From Elusimicrobiota bacterium (GTDB lineage Bacteria > CG03 > SLGR01 > PWQF01), in NCBI GenBank assembly GCA_003557485.1, contig PWOI01000079.1, forward strand, positions 1-24,098: a stretch of 24,098 nucleotides of DNA, read 5' to 3'. A program made the position numbers and the translations under genes. Below, piece after piece: positions 1-6,438 of the stretch. Within the stretch, counting starts at the first letter, position 1, and each line of letters opens with the position of its first letter. Under the pieces are notes generated by a model. It was not told the origin of the DNA and made no database searches. It saw only the letters and a program-made list of their open reading frames with translations.

Positions 1-1064
1 ATTCTTTTATAGGAATTTTCATACACTCTGTTAACCATAGAGGCAAGATCCTGCATACCTTTTCCGCTTTTTGCTGATATAAGCATAAACGGGGCAAAAT
101 ATAGATAAGGCATATATTTCCTGAAAGCTTCTTCGTAAGCCTTTATTAAATCATCTTCCTCTTCAATCAGGTCGGACTTGTTGCCGCAGGCAACAACAGA
201 CGCTCCGGATTCTATTATCCAGCTGGCAATCCTTTTGTCCTGAAAAGTCAGTTCCCTTGTTAAATCCATTAAAAGTACGCAAACATTGGAATTTTCAATT
301 TCCTTTCTTGAGGCCATCATACTTATAATATCTTCAGCCTTTTTTCCCCTTTTCTTTCTCCACATTCCGGCAAGGTCAACCAGTTCCCAATCGATACCGT
401 CCAGAACAGCGCCGCACCTGGCCGGATTTCTTGTTGTACCGGGAAGAGAGTCTACTATTACGCGTTCTTCTCCCGATATTCTGTTTACAAGGGTTGACTT
501 GCCTACGTTAGGTTTACCGGCAATACTTAGAACCCTATAAATTTCTTTATCTTCTTCATATGTATCGGAAGGGATTTGAGAAGAAATAAATTCTATGCAA
601 CTTCCAAGGTTTCTTTTATGAATCGCAGATAGGGCCATAACGCGCTTAAAACCAAGGGAGTAAAATTCCCCTGCAATTATTTCATGCGCCGGATCATCGG
701 CCTTATTTATAATTAGCTGAACCGGTTTGTCTGTCTTTCTCAGTTTCAAAGCTATTTCGCTGTCCAGAGGGACAACCCCTTCTTTTGCATCAACCACAAA
801 AAGTATACAATCTGCCTGCGTCAGGGCTGCTTCAACCTGCAGATTAATTTTTTCTGCCATCTTATCTTTCGTTCCCGGCAGCATACCCCCTGTATCTACA
901 AGGAGGCATCTTTTCCCCTTTGCCGGCCTGAGAACAGCATATGTCCTGTCCCGGGTCATGCCTGGATTTGCCGATGTAAGAGCTTTGCGTCCGGCCAGAA
1001 GAGAATTGAAAAGCGTGGATTTGCCGACATTCGGCCGGCCTACTATGGCGATAGTTTTAATCAT
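1..1064 (-). CDS. der: Ribosome biogenesis GTPase Der (EngA), C-terminus cut by window edge
   Basis: Double-GTPase that acts in assembly of the 50S subunit. The first 354 residues are visible. GTPase domain 1 has the P-loop GRPNVGKS (residues 9-16), PGMTRD, DTGG (57-60) and NKAD (120-123). GTPase domain 2 has GKPNVGKST (183-191), PGTTRN (208-213), DLAG (230-233) and NKSD (295-298). The usual length is about 440-490 residues, so the C-terminal KH-like domain lies outside the window. The ATG overlaps the pgsA stop as ATGA, which implies translational coupling. Domain 2 is unusual: the normal PGTTRD and DTAG switch motifs read PGTTRN and DLAG, and the following R/K-rich stretch carries a tryptophan and is longer. 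The family assignment is secure; the effect of these changes is unknown. Confidence 0.95.
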   Translation of the reverse strand, partial: MIKTIAIVGRPNVGKSTLFNSLLAGRKALTSANPGMTRDRTYAVLRPAKGKRCLLVDTGGMLPGTKDKMAEKINLQVEAALTQADCILFVVDAKEGVVPLDSEIALKLRKTDKPVQLIINKADDPAHEIIAGEFYSLGFKRVMALSAIHKRNLGSCIEFISSQIPSDTYEEDKEIYRVLSIAGKPNVGKSTLVNRISGEERVIVDSLPGTTRNPARCGAVLDGIDWELVDLAGMWRKKRGKKAEDIISMMASRKEIENSNVCVLLMDLTRELTFQDKRIASWIIESGASVVACGNKSDLIEEEDDLIKAYEEAFRKYMPYLYFAPFMLISAKSGKGMQDLASMVNRVYENSYKR

Positions 1065-1609
1065 TGTTTTTCCGAATTTTTGACCGCAAGCCTAACAGCT
1101 CTAAAAATGTAATGTATTCCAGTAATTGCGGTAAGAAAACCGGTAAGAATAAAAAGGATATTAAGAAATCCCTTGTATACTGCAAGATATTCCGAAAGGT
1201 CAAAAAGCACGAAAATTACAACAGCCATCTGAAAAAAGGTTGTTATTTTACTAATAACAGAAGGAGATATTATGTTGAGGTTTTTAAGAATATTTAGGGC
1301 TATCCAGCCGGTAAAGAGCAAAATATCCCTAAAAACCACTATTATAGCAAGCCACGGGGGAACAGCCCTTATGTAAGCAAGAGCAATAAAGGCAGACAGT
1401 ATTAGTATCTTATCGGCCATCGGATCCAGAAAAACACCCAACGGTGTTACGTTATTTGTCCTGCGGGCCACTATTCCGTCCAGAGCATCGCTTATAGAAG
1501 CCACAACAAATACCGCCAGCGCCGCGGCAGGCCTGTTACCTGCCAGAAAAACAAGGAAGACAGGTATCAGTACAAGACGCATCACTGATATAAGATTCGG
1601 AGCGCTCAC
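1061..1609 (-). CDS. pgsA: CDP-diacylglycerol--glycerol-3-phosphate 3-phosphatidyltransferase
   Basis: Integral membrane enzyme that makes phosphatidylglycerol-phosphate from CDP-diacylglycerol and glycerol-3-phosphate, the committed step to phosphatidylglycerol. The 182-residue length is typical. The CDP-alcohol phosphotransferase signature D-x2-D-G-x2-A-R-x8-G-x3-D-x3-D is complete, running from D41 to D66, and several hydrophobic helices follow. It opens with a GTG that overlaps the hflX stop as GTGA; the N-terminus S-A-P-N-L-I-S fits the family (usually M-N-I/L-P-N-x-L-T). Its stop overlaps the der start as ATGA, so the three genes form a tight operon. CDP-alcohol transferases for other head groups share the signature; the length and the N-terminus favour PgsA. 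Confidence 0.9.
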   Translation of the reverse strand: MSAPNLISVMRLVLIPVFLVFLAGNRPAAALAVFVVASISDALDGIVARRTNNVTPLGVFLDPMADKILILSAFIALAYIRAVPPWLAIIVVFRDILLFTGWIALNILKNLNIISPSVISKITTFFQMAVVIFVLFDLSEYLAVYKGFLNILFILTGFLTAITGIHYIFRAVRLAVKNSEKQ

Positions 1610-2856
1610 GTAATTGCGTATCTGCTGAAAATTGCAGCAGGCTCCCTGTTCATACGGGCTTTTATGATAACAGAATTCCCCTCATAGCGTCGGGAAATGA
1701 CTTTAGCGTTCTTATAGAGGCTGTTTATTATATCCTGCCGGCTCTGAGGAATTTCAAATTCTAAGGTTCTCATCTCTTTTTCCAGCATTTCAATTATCTC
1801 TTTTTTAAGAAGCTCAACTCCCTCCCCTTCTGAAGCGGAGATAAAAACTGAAGGGCTCTCTCCTGATTTAACTCCGGGCTCCCGGGGAATATTATCTATT
1901 TTATTATAGACCCTCAACGTTGGTTTGCCCAGAGAGTCCAGTTCTGCAAGAACCTCTTTGACAGCTTCCATCTGATGCCTGTAATTTTCAGATGAAAAAT
2001 CAACAACGTGTACAAGTATATCGGCTTCCTGAACCAGCTGCAGGGTAGCCATAAACGCTTCAACCACCTGGTGAGGCAACTTTCTTATAAAACCTACTGT
2101 ATCTGTTACAAAAACTTCGTAATCCTCAAGTTCCAGCTTTCTTGTTTTTGCCGAAAGCGTCGAAAAAAGCTTATTTGCGGTTCCCACGGTATCATTTGTC
2201 AGGCGGTTGAGGAGAGTAGATTTTCCAGCATTTGTGTACCCTACAAGACATATATGCTTTTTAAATTCTTTTTTTCTTTTTTTTCTCATATCCTGTCGTT
2301 TTGATGAAATTTTTTCGAGTTTCCGCTTTATTGAAACTATCCTATCGTTTATCTGACTTCTATCGACATCTATTTTTTTTTCGCCGGGCCCCCTTGTTCC
2401 TATCCCGCCGCCCAGACGTGAAAAGTCGGTCCATATATTCTTCAGACGGGGAAGGAAATATTCGAGCTGGGCAAGTTCCACCTGCAGTTTTCCGACGCTT
2501 GTAGATGCGTGGAGTGCAAATATATCAAGAATGAGACGGGTACGGTCAATCACTTTGCACCCTACAGCCTCCTCGAGATTGCTTTCCTGGGTGGGAGTAA
2601 GTTCATCGTCAACAATAACCATATTTATATCCATACTCTGTACATAATTTTTTAATTCCATAGCTTTACCCGGGCCTATATACATAGCCCTGTGCGGCTT
2701 ATCGCGATTCTGTACTAATTTTGCTTCAACTTTAGCCCCTGCCGTACGGGCAAGCTGATAAAGTTCCGAAAGACTTTCAGACACGGGAATGCTATCGGAT
2801 CTGTTAATGCCTACCAGAATCGCTTTCTCTTTAGCTTTTGCGGTTTTTAATGACAT
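1606..2856 (-). CDS. hflX: Ribosome-associated GTPase HflX
   Basis: GTPase that binds 50S/70S ribosomes and, in characterised bacteria, splits stalled or hibernating ribosomes. 416 residues, normal length. The N-terminal HflX domain (about 12-115) includes the conserved stretch around GPGKAMEL (61-68) and the acidic DDELTPTQ. The glycine-rich linker GGGIGTRGPGE (149-159) is diagnostic. A basic coiled-coil-like segment (about 173-200) precedes the G domain with GYTNAGKS (206-213), DTVGFIRKLPHQ (252-263), NKID (318-321) and SA (340-341). The start is an ATG with a weak purine-rich ribosome binding site. It is the first gene of the hflX-pgsA-der operon and has a good promoter about 30 bases upstream, divergent from the ferredoxin gene. 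Confidence 0.95.
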   Translation of the reverse strand: MSLKTAKAKEKAILVGINRSDSIPVSESLSELYQLARTAGAKVEAKLVQNRDKPHRAMYIGPGKAMELKNYVQSMDINMVIVDDELTPTQESNLEEAVGCKVIDRTRLILDIFALHASTSVGKLQVELAQLEYFLPRLKNIWTDFSRLGGGIGTRGPGEKKIDVDRSQINDRIVSIKRKLEKISSKRQDMRKKRKKEFKKHICLVGYTNAGKSTLLNRLTNDTVGTANKLFSTLSAKTRKLELEDYEVFVTDTVGFIRKLPHQVVEAFMATLQLVQEADILVHVVDFSSENYRHQMEAVKEVLAELDSLGKPTLRVYNKIDNIPREPGVKSGESPSVFISASEGEGVELLKKEIIEMLEKEMRTLEFEIPQSRQDIINSLYKNAKVISRRYEGNSVIIKARMNREPAAIFSRYAIT

Positions 2857-2892
2857 GATTCTTTTTTATTCATAAACTTATTCTTGAGTTTT

Positions 2893-2920
2893 ATTATATA
2901 AAAATGCTATTCTAAAACAA
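2893..2920 (-). promoter_or_regulatory. Predicted sigma-70-type promoter of hflX-pgsA-der
   Basis: Read on the minus strand: -35 TTGTTT (2915-2920), 16-base spacer, -10 TATAAT (2893-2898, a perfect consensus). The predicted start site near 2886 leaves a leader of about 30 bases before the hflX ATG. Its -35 box is only 3 bases from the -35 box of the divergent ferredoxin promoter. Found by eye; the region is AT-rich, so a chance match is possible. Confidence 0.6.
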
Positions 2921-2923
2921 GAT

Positions 2924-2952
2924 TTGACAGGCTCTTAAATTAAAAATTGAAT
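2924..2952 (+). promoter_or_regulatory. Predicted promoter of the ferredoxin gene
   Basis: -35 TTGACA (2924-2929, perfect consensus), 17-base spacer, -10 TTGAAT (2947-2952, 4 of 6 matches). The start site would be near 2959, leaving a leader of about 60 bases. An AT-rich inverted repeat (2935-2944 and 2952-2961) brackets the -10 box and might be an operator. Confidence 0.5.
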
Positions 2953-2961
2953 TTAATTTAA
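2935..2961. repeat. 10-bp inverted repeat around the ferredoxin -10 box
   Basis: TTAAATTAAA (2935-2944) and its exact reverse complement TTTAATTTAA (2952-2961), separated by 7 bases that hold most of the predicted -10 hexamer. A repressor dimer bound here would occlude the promoter. The repeat is made only of A and T, so chance or simple DNA bending is a real alternative. Confidence 0.4.
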
Positions 2962-3018
2962 TATTTTGTATTATGTAGCAGAGTAATATGTAAAAGTTTA
3001 CTGAAAAGGAGGAAAACC

Positions 3019-3213
3019 ATGTCTGATGGAGATAACCTGAAACCGGTAATCGATGCCAGTTCCTGCACAGGCTGCACTATATGTGTTGAAGAATGCCCGA
3101 CCGGAGCACTCGATATGTCCGACGATGTATCTGTACTTGCAAACCCGGAGATCTGCGACGGATGCGGTGCATGCGAGGAAGTATGTCCTGTAAGCTGCAT
3201 TACTATGGAATAG
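3019..3213 (+). CDS. Small ferredoxin with two 4Fe-4S motifs
   Basis: 64-residue low-potential electron carrier of the bacterial 2[4Fe-4S] type. Two cluster motifs are present: C16-x2-C19-x2-C22-x3-C26-P and C46-x2-C49-x2-C52-x3-C56-P. A ninth cysteine, C60, lies outside them. An N-terminal extension of about 15 residues precedes the first motif. The start is firm: a strong AAGGAGG (3006-3012) sits 6 bases before the ATG. It is one of only two plus-strand genes, has its own predicted promoter and is followed by a strong hairpin, so it is probably a single-gene transcript. The redox partner is not in the window. Proteins like this are typical of anaerobes. Confidence 0.93.
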   Translation: MSDGDNLKPVIDASSCTGCTICVEECPTGALDMSDDVSVLANPEICDGCGACEEVCPVSCITME

Positions 3214-3231
3214 CAGTATGGGTTCTTTAGA

Positions 3232-3273
3232 TTTCAGCCCGGATGGATTACAGAAAAATCCTCCGGGCTGAAA
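3232..3273 (+). terminator. Strong hairpin after the ferredoxin gene, no U-tract
   Basis: Arms TTTCAGCCCGGA (3232-3243) and TCCGGGCTGAAA (3262-3273) pair over 12 bp. After a one-base bulge at 3244, GGATT (3245-3249) pairs with AATCC (3257-3261), closing a 7-base loop. The stem starts 18 bases after the stop codon, where a terminator is expected. However, the + strand continues with AAAAATC rather than a U-run, and the minus strand has no U-run either. It may act as an mRNA 3'-end stabiliser or a pause site rather than a classical intrinsic terminator. Confidence 0.5.
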
Positions 3274-3350
3274 AATCATGCTTTTCCTTAGAAAGCAAAT
3301 ATTCCCGTCCTTAACTGTTTACAGATCCAATATTATCTCCTGTTAAGATA

Positions 3351-5513
3351 ATGAGTAAGAAAGTTTCATTACTGTCAGGTTTTTTTATAGCAGCCGGATT
3401 TACGGCTCTATTTAGAACTTTTTTCTTGTCAAGTTTTCATCCTGTCTTTGACATGGCAGTAATATTTATGATTTTTCTGTTTGAAACTCTTTTATGTTTT
3501 GTTTTAAGCATCAAGCTGGGAGATTCTTCTCTTAAGAAAAAAATACCCGCCCCGGATTACTTAATAATAAATTTATCTCTTTATATTCCGTTACTAGTTA
3601 TTCTTATAATGCTATCAAGGCCTGTTTTCGGTGTTGGATTCAACGACCCTCTTCCCTGGTACGCAGCATACCTTTATCCCGCTTTTTTACTTTTCCCGCT
3701 TGCGGCAGCTGCAGCGTTTATACTGAAATACATATTTGAATCTGCTAAGACCCTTAATTTTCTTTTTCTTTCAGCAGGCCTATCTCTATTTTTTATATGC
3801 GACATACTATTTTTAAAAGTTTTTTTTCCCGCAAGCATTGCATTTATTTGTTCTTTTTCAGGATTTTCTGTCTTATTTTTTTTGCATGATACCGGAAACA
3901 TCCGACGATCATTTATGTTTGCTGCCGCTGCGCTTATCTTTGCGGCCGCTGCTTTTACTGGTGGAAGCCTTCTCAACGGGCTTGTACGCAGTATTGACAG
4001 GGACTCAAGGCATTATCTTGGAGGAGAGATAACTGCTTACGGAGAAACTTCGCTTCACGGTGATAACGGAAAAATATCTCAGGTTTCACTCAATCACGCA
4101 GCTTTAATAGAACACCCTAAGCATGAAGATATAGCAAAACAAATACATCTTACCATGCTGCAGTTTCCCTGGGCCTCCCGAGTACTGCTTATAGGGCAGT
4201 CTCCCCTGATAGTTAAAGAAATTCTGCGGTACCCGGATATAAACAGCGTCTATTGGGCCAGCCCCGTTCCCCAGATGTGCAGTTATTTCAATGATCATAT
4301 TTTAGATATGTCACGGGTACGAATACTCTGCACAACGGACGGCAGGGATTTTATAGACAACTTTGGCCCTGCAGATTTTTTTGACATAATAATTATTCTG
4401 CTGCCCGATCCGGTAAACATTTTTTTTAACCGCTACTATACATCAGAGTTTTTCAGCAGGATTCAACGCGCTGCAGGCAGGCATTCGGTGATTGCCATTA
4501 CACTGGAAGCAGGTGACGAAATGATCAGTCAGAACAAACAGATGCTTTCGGCCTCCGCCTACAGGTCTTTAAAATCCTTTTTCCCAAACACTCTTCATAT
4601 GCACTCAAGAAGGTCTCTTATTCTGGCTTCACAGTCACGGGGTTTTTCCGCATCGCCGCTTCCCCTTGTGGAGTATATGGAAATAGTTGAAGATATGCCT
4701 GCCAATATTACTCTTCCGCTTCTTTCATATAAACTTTCCACTTCAGAAAAAGTACGCAGACAGATCGACACACCTTACTCTTCCGCAAACTCAGACTTAA
4801 AGCCGGCCTCTCTTAAATATTCCTTTAATGAATTAATATTTTCCATAGGAATATGGAGAGGTTTTCTGGTGAGGATGACTGACAATCTAAGGCCACTATG
4901 GGTTTATATTTTTTCCGTTCTTGCCGTGCTGGGAAGTATTGTTCTGTTAAAAAAGAAAAAGGACAAATTCAAGGCTCTTTCAGCGGTTTCGGCAGTTATT
5001 GCTGTATATACTCTATTTCTATGGAACATATCCGTGATTATTCATTCCTTTTCAGGAAAACTTTACTCCGGCATATCAGTCGCAGCCCTGGCGGCAGCAG
5101 CCGGGATATTTCTTTCTTTCAGGGTGGTTAATTTTACTAAAAACTGCGACCCTTACTCAATGGTCAGCAAATTCCTGGTTATATCTTCCTTGTTTTTTAT
5201 ACTTGTTACCGCTTATTTTGAATTCACAATTTCTCCCCCCTCTTACGCTGCACTTTTCATAATAGCATTTACCGGAAGTTTTCTTCTGGTATCGGCTATT
5301 TATCCGGCAACGATATCGGCAGAAAGGGAGTTCGAACATGGCAAGCCGGAAGCTGCCCGCACAATTGTAACCGCATGCTTTGCCGGCGCCGGAGTTTCCG
5401 CCGCAGGAGGCATTTTTATTCTTCCGGTGATGGGCCTGATTGAGATATTTCCTCTGAATACTATTCTTCTTCTAGGGCTTGTTTTTCTTCTGAATACTCA
5501 GAAATCTGGCTGA
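3351..5513 (+). CDS. Polytopic membrane protein with a degenerate spermidine-synthase-like domain
   Basis: 720 residues. About six hydrophobic helices lie in residues 5-210, then a soluble domain (about 220-450), then further helices (about 505-715). The soluble part resembles the Rossmann-fold aminopropyl/methyltransferase domain of spermidine synthases: a strand VLLIG (278-282), D330-G-R-D-F-I, and an L-P-D-P...N-R-Y-Y-T-S-E-F-F stretch (351-368) like that of membrane-fused SpeE relatives. The glycine-rich GGGDGG nucleotide-binding loop is absent; G282 is followed by Q-S-P. I therefore doubt it makes spermidine. The start lacks a good ribosome binding site. The gene has no obvious operon partner. 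Its last 53 bases overlap a convergent lipoprotein gene. Fold assignment is fairly confident; function is unknown. Confidence 0.75.
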   Translation: MSKKVSLLSGFFIAAGFTALFRTFFLSSFHPVFDMAVIFMIFLFETLLCFVLSIKLGDSSLKKKIPAPDYLIINLSLYIPLLVILIMLSRPVFGVGFNDPLPWYAAYLYPAFLLFPLAAAAAFILKYIFESAKTLNFLFLSAGLSLFFICDILFLKVFFPASIAFICSFSGFSVLFFLHDTGNIRRSFMFAAAALIFAAAAFTGGSLLNGLVRSIDRDSRHYLGGEITAYGETSLHGDNGKISQVSLNHAALIEHPKHEDIAKQIHLTMLQFPWASRVLLIGQSPLIVKEILRYPDINSVYWASPVPQMCSYFNDHILDMSRVRILCTTDGRDFIDNFGPADFFDIIIILLPDPVNIFFNRYYTSEFFSRIQRAAGRHSVIAITLEAGDEMISQNKQMLSASAYRSLKSFFPNTLHMHSRRSLILASQSRGFSASPLPLVEYMEIVEDMPANITLPLLSYKLSTSEKVRRQIDTPYSSANSDLKPASLKYSFNELIFSIGIWRGFLVRMTDNLRPLWVYIFSVLAVLGSIVLLKKKKDKFKALSAVSAVIAVYTLFLWNISVIIHSFSGKLYSGISVAALAAAAGIFLSFRVVNFTKNCDPYSMVSKFLVISSLFFILVTAYFEFTISPPSYAALFIIAFTGSFLLVSAIYPATISAEREFEHGKPEAARTIVTACFAGAGVSAAGGIFILPVMGLIEIFPLNTILLLGLVFLLNTQKSG

Positions 5514-5829
5514 GTATCCACTCTGTTGTTTCTATATATTTTTCTTCAGGGATACCGGCCTCTGAAGCAATCCCTTCAAGAGACTCCCCTTCTTTAAGTC
5601 TTTCTCTCACGTCTTTTTCGCTGAAATGGCTTGAAGAAGAAATAAAAAGGATTCCAACGCATTCTTTTTCACTGAATCCTTTCTCAAGCAGGCGGCTGAC
5701 ATCCTTTACAGGAACAGTGAAATGTGCAGCTATTATTCCTTCTCTTGTACTTAAATCCCTTCTCGGCACAGACCTGCATCCGGAAACAATTATAATACCA
5801 ACAACAAGTGAGATGAAAATTTTATTCAT
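5461..5829 (-). CDS. Small predicted lipoprotein, unknown function
   Basis: 122 residues. A lysine and a hydrophobic stretch (residues 3-16) lead into a lipobox V-S-G-C with the cysteine at position 18, so the mature protein should be lipid-anchored at the membrane, with a basic P-R-R-D just after it. The rest (about 27-122) looks helical, charged and soluble and ends in an acidic tail. I do not recognise the family. Its ATG overlaps the stop of the AMMECR1 gene as ATGA, so the two are translationally coupled. The 3' end runs 53 bases into the convergent membrane-protein gene, antisense to it. Confidence 0.7.
   Translation of the reverse strand: MNKIFISLVVGIIIVSGCRSVPRRDLSTREGIIAAHFTVPVKDVSRLLEKGFSEKECVGILFISSSSHFSEKDVRERLKEGESLEGIASEAGIPEEKYIETTEWILSQISEYSEEKQALEEE
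5494..5517. repeat. 8-bp inverted repeat at the convergent gene overlap
   Basis: ATACTCAG (5494-5501) and CTGAGTAT (5510-5517) with an 8-base loop. The right arm contains the TGA stop of the plus-strand membrane-protein gene. The repeat also lies within the coding 3' end of the minus-strand lipoprotein gene. Neither strand has a U-run after the stem, so it is at best a weak shared terminator. Confidence 0.35.
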
Positions 5830-6383
5830 TTTAATTTAAACTCCTTTTCATTAAAAACTTCAGCACAAAATGTAAAAAGTTCCGTTTCAGGATCTTTCCA
5901 GGCATCCGGCTGCAGGCCGGCCTTATCATAACACAGGCTTGAGAGAAACTCGTCTCTGCTCCATCCCGTTTCATCCGCAACCTGCGGCAGATATACACCC
6001 TGGTGCATCCCCCTTTTTACTATCACACCGTGACCCGGTATAACAATTTCTTCAGGTTTTTTTACTTTTTCCGGTATGCTCAGGACTGAAATTTCAATTT
6101 CTATGTCATCAATTTCATCCGCACATAAAGGATTAAACCTAGGATCCGCCGTTGCTGACTGTGTGGCCATATCCCTGACAGTAAGGTAAAGCTTTTGATC
6201 CGCAATTATACATCCTATGCAGCCCCTGAGCCTGCCGTCTGATTTAATTGTAACAAATGCTCCCTGCTTTTCCAAAAGGGATTTTTTGTCTGTATGCGGC
6301 TCATATTTAGTCCGTTCTCTGACATATTGTTCTATAGACCGTCTTGCTATGTAAAGTAGTTCTTTTTTTTCTTCAACATTCAT
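5826..6383 (-). CDS. AMMECR1-domain protein (AmmeMemoRadiSam system protein A)
   Basis: 185 residues, the usual length of stand-alone prokaryotic AMMECR1 proteins. The family hallmark L-R-G-C-I-G is at residues 52-57, followed by the conserved A-x-x-D-P-R-F-x-P-L region (79-88) and a V-x-x-G-x-H-G-V-I-V-K-R-G stretch in the second half. In many prokaryotes it forms a set with a Memo-family protein and a radical SAM enzyme; neither is visible here. The biochemical role is not established. It is coupled by ATGA to the downstream lipoprotein gene, and a 55-base gap separates it from the secreted TIM-barrel gene upstream. The ATG at 6383 has no clear ribosome binding site. Confidence 0.9.
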   Translation of the reverse strand: MNVEEKKELLYIARRSIEQYVRERTKYEPHTDKKSLLEKQGAFVTIKSDGRLRGCIGCIIADQKLYLTVRDMATQSATADPRFNPLCADEIDDIEIEISVLSIPEKVKKPEEIVIPGHGVIVKRGMHQGVYLPQVADETGWSRDEFLSSLCYDKAGLQPDAWKDPETELFTFCAEVFNEKEFKLK

Positions 6384-6438
6384 AAGACTGGTATTTAAAA
6401 CTCCGCAACTCGAAAACTTTTTTACTCAGCATTTTATT

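Noticed and set aside
727-1083. 118-residue plus-strand reading frame
   Set aside because: It lies wholly antisense to der, whose minus-strand frame has clear GTPase motifs.
2958-3279. Two minus-strand frames across the ferredoxin gene
   Set aside because: They overlap a certain ferredoxin with a strong ribosome binding site and show only low-complexity shadows of its codons.
3351-5513. Functional spermidine synthase (speE)
   Set aside because: The glycine-rich nucleotide-binding loop is missing, so I give no gene symbol or polyamine function.
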